DNA of 30,572 nt from Planctomycetota bacterium (GTDB taxonomy: Bacteria > Planctomycetota > Planctomycetia > Pirellulales > UBA7805): positions 1-30,572 of the forward strand of contig JABABY010000008.1 of NCBI GenBank assembly GCA_014237955.1, given 5' to 3'. Position numbers and translations under genes: made by a program. The notes beneath the pieces were generated by a model. It saw nothing but the letters and a program-made list of their open reading frames with translations. It was not told where the DNA came from and did not search any database. Every line of letters starts with the position of its first letter. Within the stretch, counting starts at the first letter, position 1. Shown in pieces: positions 7,038 through 16,408 of the stretch.

Positions 7038-9605
7038 ATGTACGAACGATTTACGGATCGCGCCCGAAAGGTGATGCAACTCGCAAACCAAGAAGCACAG
7101 CGATTCAACCACGAATACATCGGCACGGAACATATACTCCTTGGCCTGATCAAGGAGGGGAGCGGTGTCGCAGCCAACGTGCTTAAAAATCTTGATGTTG
7201 ATTTGCGCAAAATTCGACTAGAGGTTGAAAAGTTGGTCCAGAGTGGTCCGGACATGGTAACCATGGGCAAGCTGCCACAGACACCTCGCGCTAAAAAGGT
7301 CATTGAGTATTCCATGGAGGAAGCTCGCAACTTAAATCACAACTATGTGGGCACCGAGCACATCCTCTTAGGTCTTCTCCGCGAACAAGAAGGCGTTGCA
7401 GCCCAAGTCCTGATGAATTTAGGGCTCAAACTGGAAGAGGTCCGTGAAGAGGTGCTAAATCTTCTCGGACATGGCCTGGAAACCGGCGAAGTCTCTGAAC
7501 GTGGTGGTGGTGAAAGGGGCGGGAGTAGTCCGGCAAGTAGTGGCAAAAGTGGAAAATCGAAGACCCCAGCACTCGACAGTTTCGGGCGCGATCTGACGGC
7601 TTTGGCGGAACAAAAAAAACTTGACCCTGTGATCGGCCGAGAAAAAGAAATTGAGCGAGCCATTCAAATTCTCTGCCGTCGCACCAAAAACAACCCTGTA
7701 CTTCTCGGTGAGGCGGGTGTTGGAAAAACGGCGATTGTTGAAGGTTTTGCTCAGCGAGTGATCGAGGGCAACGTTCCAGAACTACTCTGCGACCGACGGA
7801 TTGTTGTCTTGGATCTTGCCATGATGGTTGCCGGCACAAAATATCGCGGGCAGTTCGAAGAACGCATCAAGGCGGTAATGAATGAAGTCCGTCGCACAAA
7901 AGACACCATTTTGTTTATCGATGAGCTCCATACACTTGTCGGTGCAGGTGGTGCAGAAGGAGCCATTGATGCTTCCAATGTGTTAAAACCAGCTCTCGCA
8001 CGCGGTGAAATCCAATGCATTGGTGCAACGACGCTCGACGAGTATCGAAAATATATTGAAAAAGACAGCGCGCTGGATCGGCGATTTCAAATTGTCATGG
8101 TTGAGCCCTCTAACGCAACCGAAACTGTTGAAATTCTTAAAGGCCTTCGTGACCGCTATGAAACACATCATCGAATTCAGATTACTGATGATGCAATTGT
8201 CTCTGCTGTTGAACTGTCAGATCGCTATATCACTGGTCGCTGCCTGCCTGACAAGGCCATTGACGTTATTGATGAATCCGGAGCTCGAGTACGCCTAAAG
8301 GCGATGACACGCCCGCCCGATCTTAAAGAGATCGATGAAGAAGTCGAGCGGCTGAACAAAGATAAAGAGGAAGCGGTAGCCAATCAGGATTTTGAAAAAG
8401 CCGCCCGCTTACGTGATACTGCTGACAAGCTAAAAAAGAAGAAAGAAACCATTACACGGGAGTGGAGAGAAAAATCGCGTGAAACCGATGGTGTGGTCGA
8501 TGAGGATGTGATTGCCGAGGTCGTTTCCAAGATGACGGGAATTCCGCTTACCCGGATGACAACCGAAGACAGTTTACGTCTGATGGAAATGGAAAAAGAC
8601 TTACATAAACGGGTTATCAGTCAAAATGAAGCAGTAACTGCTATTTCGAAAGCAGTCCGTCGCAGTCGCAGCGGTCTCAAAGATCCAAAGCGTCCTACTG
8701 GATGCTTCATTTTTGCTGGCCCGACTGGTGTCGGTAAAACATTACTTGCCAAAGCACTGGCTCAGTTTATGTTTGGGGATGACGAGGCGCTCATCCAGGT
8801 GGACATGAGCGAATATATGGAAAAGCACAATGTGAGCCGACTCGTCGGCGCACCTCCAGGTTATGTTGGATTTGAAGAAGGTGGCCAACTGACCGAAAAG
8901 ATTCGACGGCGCCCCTATGCGGTTGTGTTACTTGATGAGATAGAAAAAGCACATCCTGATGTTTTTCATATGCTGCTGCAGGTTATGGAAGAGGGACGCC
9001 TGACAGACAGTTTTGGGCGTAATGTTGATTTTCGAAATTGTATTCTGATCATGACAACCAATGCTGGCGCCGAAGCCATTAAAAATGAAAGCTCACTAGG
9101 CTTTCAAAAACCGGACGATAATGCCTCTTACGACAGCATGAAGACTCGCGTCAATGATGAAATCGAAAAAGTCTTCCGGCCCGAATTTCTCAACCGTATC
9201 GACGATGTGATAATTTTTCGACATCTCACTGCTGAAGATCTCAAAGATGTCATTGGCCTAGAACTCTCTAAGGTCCGCGAGCGATTACTTGACCGTGGTT
9301 TCAATATTACATTGACCGATGAAGCGAAGAGTTTCTTAATCAAAAAGGGATCTAATTTAGATTTTGGAGCGAGACCTTTGCGCCGATCCATCGAACACTA
9401 TGTCGAGGATCCGCTTTCTGAGGAGCTATTAAAAGGCGAGTTCGAGGGGAAGAACCACATCTTGGTCGATGTCTACAAGGATGATGAAGGCAAAGTAAAA
9501 CGCCTTGATTTCTCAGGTGAAAAGAAAACGGATTCTGGGGAGGAGCCTGTCGGCGCAGTTGCCGGCGAAAGTGAAGACGAACCACCACCAGAATCGAAAG
9601 AGTGA
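7038..9605 (+). CDS. clpC: ClpC-type AAA+ unfoldase
   Basis: An 855-residue Hsp100 ATPase that unfolds proteins and feeds them to ClpP in the cytoplasm. Two Clp N-terminal repeats cover residues 1-145 (MYERFTDRARKVMQLA..., each with the YIGTEHILLGL / YVGTEHILLGL signature). A Gly/Ser-rich linker follows. AAA domain 1 has Walker A GEAGVGKT (224-231) and Walker B TILFIDE. A UVR-type coiled-coil insert (about 440-475, DFEKAARLRD) marks it as ClpC rather than ClpA or ClpB. AAA domain 2 has Walker A GPTGVGKT (561-568), VVLLDE, and an LGF loop (687-689) where ClpC carries its ClpP-docking tripeptide. The C-terminus ends in an acidic tail (ESEDEPPPESKE). The start is set by GGAG seven bases upstream. 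It looks monocistronic. Regulation is unknown. Confidence 0.96.
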   Translation: MYERFTDRARKVMQLANQEAQRFNHEYIGTEHILLGLIKEGSGVAANVLKNLDVDLRKIRLEVEKLVQSGPDMVTMGKLPQTPRAKKVIEYSMEEARNLNHNYVGTEHILLGLLREQEGVAAQVLMNLGLKLEEVREEVLNLLGHGLETGEVSERGGGERGGSSPASSGKSGKSKTPALDSFGRDLTALAEQKKLDPVIGREKEIERAIQILCRRTKNNPVLLGEAGVGKTAIVEGFAQRVIEGNVPELLCDRRIVVLDLAMMVAGTKYRGQFEERIKAVMNEVRRTKDTILFIDELHTLVGAGGAEGAIDASNVLKPALARGEIQCIGATTLDEYRKYIEKDSALDRRFQIVMVEPSNATETVEILKGLRDRYETHHRIQITDDAIVSAVELSDRYITGRCLPDKAIDVIDESGARVRLKAMTRPPDLKEIDEEVERLNKDKEEAVANQDFEKAARLRDTADKLKKKKETITREWREKSRETDGVVDEDVIAEVVSKMTGIPLTRMTTEDSLRLMEMEKDLHKRVISQNEAVTAISKAVRRSRSGLKDPKRPTGCFIFAGPTGVGKTLLAKALAQFMFGDDEALIQVDMSEYMEKHNVSRLVGAPPGYVGFEEGGQLTEKIRRRPYAVVLLDEIEKAHPDVFHMLLQVMEEGRLTDSFGRNVDFRNCILIMTTNAGAEAIKNESSLGFQKPDDNASYDSMKTRVNDEIEKVFRPEFLNRIDDVIIFRHLTAEDLKDVIGLELSKVRERLLDRGFNITLTDEAKSFLIKKGSNLDFGARPLRRSIEHYVEDPLSEELLKGEFEGKNHILVDVYKDDEGKVKRLDFSGEKKTDSGEEPVGAVAGESEDEPPPESKE

Positions 9606-9612
9606 GCAAACG

Positions 9613-9639
9613 GCAGGATTTGCATTGGTAATGTCCTGC
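9613..9639 (+). terminator. Candidate hairpin after clpC
   Basis: GCAGGA (9613-9618) and TCCTGC (9634-9639) are perfect inverted repeats with a 15-base loop, starting eight bases after the clpC stop. No strong T-run follows directly, so it is a weak intrinsic terminator candidate. Confidence 0.35.
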
Positions 9640-9778
9640 GCTTGATCATTGCATTTTCCAGGCAAAAAGCTGAGTCATACAATGGCTAAGTTTTTCGGTA
9701 AAGTTTCGATGATTTGAATCGCACTGACCGTTTCGTTACGATATTTTTCAGTAACTACCTGCCAGGAGTAATCCGAAC

Positions 9779-10378
9779 ATGGAAAATGACGCTGATTGGC
9801 ATGCCTGGATGGTGCGTCTTGTTGAGGCTGACACCGACGCAGAGCAACAATTCTGGAACCTGTATGGAGACCGCCTGCAGCGTCTTGCGTCGCAGCATCT
9901 TTCCTCAGGCCTCAGGCGTCGCGTGGGAGCTGAGGATGTCGTGCAGTCCGCATGTCGTACATTTCTCCGACGAGTTCAAGAAGGTCAATTTGAATTTTCG
10001 GATGCTGAAAGTTTGTGGCGGCTTCTTTGTGCTATTACGCTAACAAAGGTTCGGCAGCAGGCACGATTCCACGGACGACAAAAACGAGCAATCAATCAAG
10101 AACGACACCCCGCAGTTGACCAAGCACTGTCCCGCGCGGGACACATCATTTCGCCCGAACCGACTCCCGCAGAAGCAATCGAATTTGCGGATCAGTTAGA
10201 GCAATTGCTTGGCCTTCTCAATGATGAAGAACGAACGGCTGTCATATTAAAACTTGAGCAGAATACCAACAACGAAGTTGCCCAACAATTACGTTGTTCC
10301 GAGCGGACTGTTCGCAGGATTATTGGCCGCATACAGACCCGATGGAAAAAGAACCTGCTTGAATCCTCCGCGCCATGA
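9779..10378 (+). CDS. ECF-type RNA polymerase sigma factor
   Basis: A 199-residue extracytoplasmic-function sigma factor. Region 2 covers residues 20-90 (FWNLYGDRLQRLASQHL...VGAEDVVQSACRTFLRR), then a linker rich in basic residues, and region 4 at about 145-190 (LLNDEERTAVILKLEQNTNNEVAQQLRCSERTVRRIIGRIQTRWKKNL) with the helix-turn-helix. There is no membrane segment and no anti-sigma gene beside it. Its stop overlaps the kinase start as ATGA, so the two are translationally coupled. Planctomycetes have many ECF factors linked to Ser/Thr kinases, and the kinase probably controls this one. The ATG is preceded by CAGGAG with a rather long ten-base spacing. Target promoters are unknown. Confidence 0.9.
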   Translation: MENDADWHAWMVRLVEADTDAEQQFWNLYGDRLQRLASQHLSSGLRRRVGAEDVVQSACRTFLRRVQEGQFEFSDAESLWRLLCAITLTKVRQQARFHGRQKRAINQERHPAVDQALSRAGHIISPEPTPAEAIEFADQLEQLLGLLNDEERTAVILKLEQNTNNEVAQQLRCSERTVRRIIGRIQTRWKKNLLESSAP

Positions 10379-13095
10379 GTGAGCCTCTGCAACCCGAACC
10401 GATCGACGAAGATCGGCGACGACAGTTTGAACGGGCCTGGATTCGGGGAAAGGCACCACATCTTAAAGATTTTTTGCCCGACCAAGATGATCCGCACTAT
10501 CTTGGAACACTCGAGGAACTCATTCATATTGAAATAGAAATGGCTTGGAAGCAATGCTTTGCAAATGCATCCGGCCCCCCAGAGGACGATTTGGCGACGG
10601 CGGAGCAACCACCAACAGTGGAATCCTATGTAGCACGCTACAAGCAACTCAACTCGCCAGAGATCATCCTCCGCTTACTCAAGCAGGAATGTCTCGTCCG
10701 CAAGCAGTTTGATGTACCGCTGAATTTGGAAACCTGCCAAGCGAGATTTCCACAGCTCAATCTCGATCGCATTGAGATGGCTCCTTTACTGGAAAAAGCA
10801 CAACAGAGTGATTCTGATGTTCCAGGTGCTACCATTTCCCCCGATTGTTTAGACGGGACTCTCTTAACACTGCCATTTACTTTTGGCGACTTCGAATTGC
10901 TTGAGCAGTTGGGCCGTGGTGGGATGGGCATTGTTTATCGAGCCCGACAACTTAGTGTTCCTCGCATTGTGGCAGTTAAGATTCTCCGTAGCTATTTCTT
11001 GGATTGTAGTTCGAGTGACGCAACCGAACGCTTTCAGCGAGAAATTCAAGCCGCCACAAAACTCCAGCACGATAATATTGTCCGTGTCTTTGACGTTGGT
11101 CAAATCAACAGCCAGAGTTTTTTCTCGATGCAATATATCTGCGGAAGAAGCCTCGGCCGAATTATTGCACAACGTCCTATCGACAATCGTTTGGCAGCCA
11201 CTTATCTCGAGAAGGTCGCCAGAGCAATCGCCTTTGCACATCGGAATGGAATATTGCATCGAGATTTGAAACCCGACAACATCTTAGTGGAGGATGACTC
11301 CGACCGACCGTTGGTGCTTGATTTTGGACTGGCCAAAGTTTCAGACCGACCCGATGCCCTCACTTCGGCAGGAAAAACATTTGGCACTCCTTCGTACATG
11401 GCCCCTGAGCAGGCGCGTGATGCATCATCAGTAACTCAACAAAGTGATATTTATGCGCTCGGAGCAACTCTTTATGCCATGCTATGTGGCCGACCACCCT
11501 TTTCCGCATCCAGTACATCAGAAACGCTTCGGCAATTGATTGAAGAGGACCCTACGCCACCACGTAATCTGAATATGGATATTGACTGGGACTTGCAAAC
11601 GATCTGCATGAAATGTCTGCAGAAGAATCCCTTTCATCGATATGACACTGCTGATGATTTAGCCGATGACCTTGGATGTTATCTTGAAGGCAAACAAATT
11701 CGGGCACGCCGCACAGGCGTCTTGTCCGAAATCCGAAAACAATGGCGGCGAGATCCTCGACCTTTGGCTACGGCCATCATTATTTCAACGATTGTACTGA
11801 TCCTCGTAGGTCTTGGTGCAATCCGTTACTCGCGAGCCCTAGCTCTTCGCGGAACTTCTCATAAGCAGCTTCAGGAGGCTAGGAATGCTGTCGATGCTCT
11901 CGCACAAGAACTTTATGACGAACAGAAGAAACCATCTGTAATCCGACGAGAAAACTATCAGCCACTTTATGACAGGCTATTTAATTATTATCAAAGTATT
12001 ATTACGAAGTCTGACTCTGATCCACGACTTCGAAAAAACTTGGCGGCGGCTTATTATCAAAAAGGGCGAATTGAAGTCTCTCAAAGAGATCTATCTGCTG
12101 CCCTGAATTCATTTCAAGCGGCTGTGGAAATTCAAAGGCAACACCTTAAACGTGACGCGAACGATAATAAACTAAAATATCAACTAAGCGAGTACCTTGA
12201 ATCAGTGGGACATGGCCTTATTCAAACAGGGAACATACAAGCATCGATTGACGTGTGTCGGGAAGTGGCTGACCTACGAAAACGATTGGTAAGCAGTTCG
12301 CCCAGCAACCCCCTGTATCAGAAGAAATACGCCTCAAGTTTGGCAGACATCGGGATTCGTGAGGGGGAGAGACAGCATTTTAATTTGGCGCGCGAGCATC
12401 TGCATGAAGCAGAAAAGGTACTCCTGGCGCTTCTCGAAAAAGGGCCTGATGATCCAGAGACACACACCGCGTTAGGTACTTGCTACTATAACTTGGCCCA
12501 ACTGGATCTACTCGATGGAAAATCGAGTAGTTACAATGAATATTTGGAAAAGGCAGCCACTCAAATTCAGACCTATTGCGACAGCCCAGTAAAGAATCTG
12601 GAGACGAAATATATTGGGATGATGGTCAATGTATGCTGCGATATGGGGAACTCTTATTCACATGACCAAGAACCAGATCATGCTCTCTCTTGGTACGAAA
12701 AAGGCGAGCGGGCCCACAAACTTCTGCCGTCAGACATAGCCACAACGGATACGTATGATGCCCGTATTGCCGACCTATATGCCCGTTGGAGTGACGCACT
12801 TCGAGCATCCGGACAAATTGCCAAAGCGATCACACAATGCAAACAATCACTCACAAACTGGAAAAAGCTGATCGTACTTCATCCGGACAACCCCATGTAT
12901 TCCCGCAATTACGCTGTGACGCTCGGTCGACTCGGTCGCATTCAAATGGAATCGAATGATCGCCATTCGGCAAAGGAAAATCTCCTAGAGGCCAAACGGG
13001 AACTAAGCCGTTTAGTCCAAGCCCATCCCGGCCAAAGCGAATTTCAAACGCCTCTGCACGACATTCTGGTGTTCTTACACCAGCTTGAGCAATAA
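10375..13095 (+). CDS. Membrane Ser/Thr protein kinase with TPR-like C-terminus
   Basis: A 906-residue Hanks-type kinase. Residues 1-165 form a helical N-terminal region common in planctomycete kinases paired with ECF sigma factors. The kinase domain spans about 172-440: glycine loop LGRGGMG, VAVKIL (K202), E223, HRDLKPDN (D297), DFG (D316), activation segment TFGTPSYMAPEQ, so it looks active. A transmembrane helix follows at about 463-483 (LATAIIISTIVLILVGLGAI). The remaining 420 residues, outside the inner membrane, are helical with TPR-like pairs (AAAYYQKGRIEVSQRDLSAALNSF, ALGTCYYNLAQLDLLDG). The extracytoplasmic part likely senses a protein or wall ligand and the cytoplasmic kinase signals inward, probably to the sigma factor with which it overlaps by four bases. 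Confidence 0.93.
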   Translation: MSEPLQPEPIDEDRRRQFERAWIRGKAPHLKDFLPDQDDPHYLGTLEELIHIEIEMAWKQCFANASGPPEDDLATAEQPPTVESYVARYKQLNSPEIILRLLKQECLVRKQFDVPLNLETCQARFPQLNLDRIEMAPLLEKAQQSDSDVPGATISPDCLDGTLLTLPFTFGDFELLEQLGRGGMGIVYRARQLSVPRIVAVKILRSYFLDCSSSDATERFQREIQAATKLQHDNIVRVFDVGQINSQSFFSMQYICGRSLGRIIAQRPIDNRLAATYLEKVARAIAFAHRNGILHRDLKPDNILVEDDSDRPLVLDFGLAKVSDRPDALTSAGKTFGTPSYMAPEQARDASSVTQQSDIYALGATLYAMLCGRPPFSASSTSETLRQLIEEDPTPPRNLNMDIDWDLQTICMKCLQKNPFHRYDTADDLADDLGCYLEGKQIRARRTGVLSEIRKQWRRDPRPLATAIIISTIVLILVGLGAIRYSRALALRGTSHKQLQEARNAVDALAQELYDEQKKPSVIRRENYQPLYDRLFNYYQSIITKSDSDPRLRKNLAAAYYQKGRIEVSQRDLSAALNSFQAAVEIQRQHLKRDANDNKLKYQLSEYLESVGHGLIQTGNIQASIDVCREVADLRKRLVSSSPSNPLYQKKYASSLADIGIREGERQHFNLAREHLHEAEKVLLALLEKGPDDPETHTALGTCYYNLAQLDLLDGKSSSYNEYLEKAATQIQTYCDSPVKNLETKYIGMMVNVCCDMGNSYSHDQEPDHALSWYEKGERAHKLLPSDIATTDTYDARIADLYARWSDALRASGQIAKAITQCKQSLTNWKKLIVLHPDNPMYSRNYAVTLGRLGRIQMESNDRHSAKENLLEAKRELSRLVQAHPGQSEFQTPLHDILVFLHQLEQ

Positions 13096-13123
13096 ACCAC
13101 ATCTCGTGCGACAAAGGCCACCA

Positions 13124-13139
13124 TGGCGACGTCTCGCCA
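13124..13139. other. Short perfect inverted repeat after the kinase gene
   Basis: TGGCGA and TCGCCA enclose cgtc. It lies 29 bases after the kinase stop and could be a stabilising or terminating hairpin, but no T-run follows. Confidence 0.3.
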
Positions 13140-13347
13140 CAGCTTAAGAAGCGCACTCTTGAGCCAACCTGATTGGAAGGGGATTGGCGAAGAGTACAAC
13201 ACCGCCTCTTTTGCCCAGATTCACCATCCCTCTGATTCGGCAAACTTTTCTCAAGCCGAAAACTCTCTAGGTCGACATTAGAGAAGAAGTCGCTCCGCGC
13301 ACAGGCGTGGGTAAGGCCCCTTTTCACTAGATCTGAGTGCTCCTGCA

Positions 13348-14223
13348 ATGACACCTAGCGCGGAAACCACTGCTGAAAAATCTAGTTTGATAGCCAAGTT
13401 ATATCTTTGGCTCATCCATTCGGTAGCCGATATCGGAGCCGTCGCACTCAACTGGATTACATCGGTGGGTAGTGTTTTCTTTTTCGCCATGCAGACGATT
13501 TCCTGGCTCATCACCCGTGTCCCGAAAAAAGAAACACTCTTACCAAATTTTTATCAGGTTGGTGTCCGTAGCCTCCCGGTGGTTGCCTTGACAGGAACCT
13601 TCATCGGCATGGTCCTAGCGGTCCAAAGTTATTCGCAGTTTGCCCATATTGGCCTGCAAACGCGATTGGGCGGCGTGATCAACATGTCCTTGGTAACCGA
13701 GTTGGGGCCTGTTCTTGCCGGAACGATGCTTGCGGGCCGGGTCGGCAGTGCAATGGCTGCCGAACTGGGGACCATGCGGGTTACCGAACAGATTGACGCC
13801 TTAGCAAGCATGGGTGCCAACCCGATTCAATATCTCGTTGTCCCTAGATTATTGGCTTGCCTATGTCTGATTCCTGCCCTGACAGTAGTTGCCGTTTTCA
13901 TGGGTGTTGTGGGAGGAGCATTTTACAGCATTTTTATTCTTGATATCGATGCTTTTTATTACTGGCACAACTCTCGTTCTGTCGTTGGACTCTATGACCT
14001 GTTTAGCGGCATCTTCAAAAGTTTATTTTTTGGCATCGCGATTGCCATACTTGGCTGTTACCGTGGATTTCACTGTGATCCTGGTGCCGAAGGCGTTGGA
14101 CGGGCGGCAACAGCAGCATTTGTCCATGCCTTTGTGGCAATTATTGTTTTGGATTTATTCCTTGGAATTTTACTCATAGGCATCCACAAAATGCTCTGGC
14201 CTGCCGGTAGTTATATTTTCTAA
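13348..14223 (+). CDS. mlaE: MlaE-family ABC transporter permease
   Basis: A 291-residue integral membrane protein. An amphipathic N-terminal part (about 1-65) precedes five or so membrane helices. Family landmarks are YQVGVRSLPVVALTGTFIGMVLAVQSY, VTELGPVLAGTMLAGRVGSAMAAELGTMRVTEQIDALASMGANP and LVVPRLLACLCLIPALT. MlaE is the membrane subunit that, with an ATPase and an MCE-domain protein, moves phospholipids or other lipids between inner and outer membranes. The ATPase and MCE genes follow at 22 and 86 bp, so this is the first gene of a lipid-transport operon. No mlaB (STAS), mlaC or mlaA homologue is in the window. The ATG at 13348 has no strong ribosome site. Confidence 0.92.
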   Translation: MTPSAETTAEKSSLIAKLYLWLIHSVADIGAVALNWITSVGSVFFFAMQTISWLITRVPKKETLLPNFYQVGVRSLPVVALTGTFIGMVLAVQSYSQFAHIGLQTRLGGVINMSLVTELGPVLAGTMLAGRVGSAMAAELGTMRVTEQIDALASMGANPIQYLVVPRLLACLCLIPALTVVAVFMGVVGGAFYSIFILDIDAFYYWHNSRSVVGLYDLFSGIFKSLFFGIAIAILGCYRGFHCDPGAEGVGRAATAAFVHAFVAIIVLDLFLGILLIGIHKMLWPAGSYIF

Positions 14224-14245
14224 CCATGTACTCAATACATTGACA

Positions 14246-15067
14246 ATGTCCACAAAAGACACAAACGACCAAGCACCCTTGATCGATATTCAGAATTTGA
14301 CCATCCAATTTGGTGCGCAAACTGTTCTTCGAAACATCACTTTATCTGTATCACGTGGAGATACGCTAGCAATCATTGGAGAAAGCGGGTGTGGTAAGAC
14401 CGTTTTAATGAAAACAATTATTGGCCTGATCCGACCAACATCAGGATCCGTAACATTTGACGGGCAGAGTTTGGCAGATCTTAACGAGAAACAAATGACT
14501 CGACTGCGAATGCGATTTGGCTTTGTTTTCCAAGGTGCTGCACTATTCGACAGCATGACGGTAGCCCAAAACATCGCATTCCCCCTGAGGCAACATAATA
14601 GTCGCACTCCCTCTGAAATGCAGAAGACAGTCGTAAAGCGTCTTTCAGAGGTGGGTTTACCGAAATCCATCATCAACAAAAAACCTGCGGAGTTGTCGGG
14701 CGGCATGCGAAAGCGAGTTGGACTTGCTCGGGCACTGGCGATGGCCCCTGAAGTCATCTTGTACGATGAACCAACAACGGGGCTGGATCCGATTATGAGC
14801 GATGTTATTAACGAACTAATCCTGAGAACACGGTCGCACAATCCAGTCACAAGCATTGTTGTTACACATGACATGCGGACAGCAAGAAAAGTGGCCAATC
14901 GAGTTATTATGCTTTATCCATTAACGCGTTTAGAAAGAGATGAACCGCAAATTCTTTTTGATGGACCACCAGACTCTATAGAAAATACAAGTGACGAGCG
15001 AGTCACTCAATTTGTTCATGGTGAAGCGCGAACTCGGATTGAAGAGATGGCTCTGGAAATAGACTGA
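14246..15067 (+). CDS. mlaF: MlaF-family ABC transporter ATP-binding protein
   Basis: A 273-residue ABC ATPase that powers the MlaE permease. Walker A is GESGCGKT (45-52), the signature is LSGGMRKR (150-157), Walker B is EVILYDEP (169-176), and the switch His is in VVTHD. The GMRKR form of the signature is typical of the Mla/Ttg2A branch. The C-terminal tail (ITQ-like ...VTQFVHGEARTRIEEM) resembles the MlaF extension. I prefer the ATG at 14246; a TTG two codons upstream at 14240 is also in frame, and neither has a clear Shine-Dalgarno. It sits 22 bp after mlaE and 86 bp before the MCE gene. Confidence 0.93.
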   Translation: MSTKDTNDQAPLIDIQNLTIQFGAQTVLRNITLSVSRGDTLAIIGESGCGKTVLMKTIIGLIRPTSGSVTFDGQSLADLNEKQMTRLRMRFGFVFQGAALFDSMTVAQNIAFPLRQHNSRTPSEMQKTVVKRLSEVGLPKSIINKKPAELSGGMRKRVGLARALAMAPEVILYDEPTTGLDPIMSDVINELILRTRSHNPVTSIVVTHDMRTARKVANRVIMLYPLTRLERDEPQILFDGPPDSIENTSDERVTQFVHGEARTRIEEMALEID

Positions 15068-15153
15068 CATAGACACGCCCGTCCATTAGACGACAAGATT
15101 CCTTTGTGACAATTATTGACAACAACTATTTACCACCAGGCTAGATACCTATT

Positions 15154-16341
15154 ATGGATGAACGCGCTGTACAGGCGAGAGTCGGCATTGTCGTAATCTC
15201 TGCCCTCATATTGACCGCCATCCTCATTGTTTTATTTGGCGATTTTCCGTCGATATTGCAAATGGGGAAAACCATCCAGGTGCGATTTGACAACGCGCCG
15301 GGCGTGGCTAAAGGAACACCTGTTCGAAAAAGTGGAATTCTTGTTGGACGTGTCAGCAAGGTCGCGTTTGTGAAGAACTCTCCCGACGTCATGGTGACCC
15401 TAAGCCTTCATACGGGTACTCAGATCTATGAGAATGAGCGATGTGAAATAAACAATAGTTCGCTGCTCGGAAACGCTTTCATCGAATTTGTTCCAGGCGT
15501 CACGCCAAGCACCAAACTCATTCCCAAGGAAGCGGTAATCACAGGATATTCGAGTCGCAACCCTCTCGAAATGCTTGGTAGCTTAGAACATGATTTACGA
15601 AAAACACTAAATTCCGTAAGTTCTGCTGGTGAACAATTCGGTGAATTGGGAGAACAATTAAATAAGATGTTCACCGATCATGATGAAAAACAATTCCATC
15701 GGATCATCACCAAGTCAGAAGACACTCTTGATAGCATTCATACAACCATGAGCAAGTTGAACCATATTCTCGGCGACGAGGCGATGCAAGAAAAACTAAA
15801 AAAGGGCCTAGCCGACATACCTGGCATCATGGACCAGACACATACGACACTGGCGAACATTCAACATGCGGTAGAACTCGCTGATCGCAATTTGGAAAAT
15901 CTGGAGGGACTCACAGGTCCTCTTGGAGAACAAGGCGCGGAAATTGTCCATAACTTTGAATCGAGTCTGGGAAAATTTGATGAAGTCATGAACCAGTTGC
16001 TCGGTTTTACCAAACGCATCAACAGCCAGGATGGCACCATTGGCCAATTATTGAATAATCCGGAACTCTACAACAATCTTAACCGTGCTGCCTTGAACAT
16101 CGAACGCGTCAGCACGGAGCTTAAACCGATTCTGGGAGACATTCGAGTCTTTTCGGACAAGATTGCAAGGAATCCCTCGCAATTGGGGCTCGCCGGGGCG
16201 ATCCATCATAAAAAAGATCGAACAAAGTATCCAAACTTTGAAATCTCTGAGGAACCACCGATGACCTGGAGGGACGATCTCCGACCGCCTGCGAATTGGC
16301 GAACCGTTCCATTGGAGCCGACGCCAATCCAACCCTATTGA
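15154..16341 (+). CDS. mlaD: MlaD-like MCE-domain lipid-binding protein
   Basis: A 395-residue protein with one N-terminal transmembrane helix (about residues 8-28, VGIVVISALILTAILIVLFG), then a single MCE domain (about 40-120: IQVRFDNAPGVAKGTPVRKSGILVGRVSKV...), then a long, mostly helical segment rich in Gln, Asn and Glu, and a Pro-rich end. MCE proteins form hexameric rings that carry lipids across the periplasm. The helical extension of some 230 residues is much longer than in E. coli MlaD and could form a tube or needle as in PqiB/LetB or mycobacterial Mce proteins; that is inference. It ends convergently with the PEGA lipoprotein gene. Confidence 0.9.
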   Translation: MDERAVQARVGIVVISALILTAILIVLFGDFPSILQMGKTIQVRFDNAPGVAKGTPVRKSGILVGRVSKVAFVKNSPDVMVTLSLHTGTQIYENERCEINNSSLLGNAFIEFVPGVTPSTKLIPKEAVITGYSSRNPLEMLGSLEHDLRKTLNSVSSAGEQFGELGEQLNKMFTDHDEKQFHRIITKSEDTLDSIHTTMSKLNHILGDEAMQEKLKKGLADIPGIMDQTHTTLANIQHAVELADRNLENLEGLTGPLGEQGAEIVHNFESSLGKFDEVMNQLLGFTKRINSQDGTIGQLLNNPELYNNLNRAALNIERVSTELKPILGDIRVFSDKIARNPSQLGLAGAIHHKKDRTKYPNFEISEEPPMTWRDDLRPPANWRTVPLEPTPIQPY

Positions 16342-16367
16342 AATCGGTTCATATTCGACCGGATTTC
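16340..16367. terminator. Candidate hairpin between convergent mlaD and PEGA genes
   Basis: GAAATCGGT (16340-16348) pairs with ACCGGATTTC (16358-16367) with one bulged base and a nine-base loop. It starts at the mlaD stop. There is no clear U-tract on either side. Confidence 0.4.
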
Positions 16368-16408
16368 TAGCTACCCACAATCCAAAAGCATCCTGTTTTT
16401 GGCGTCAA

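Noticed and set aside
12851..13354. 167-residue minus-strand frame opposite the kinase end and the spacer
   Set aside because: It overlaps the kinase and the mlaE start on the other strand and its composition looks like antisense of coding sequence.
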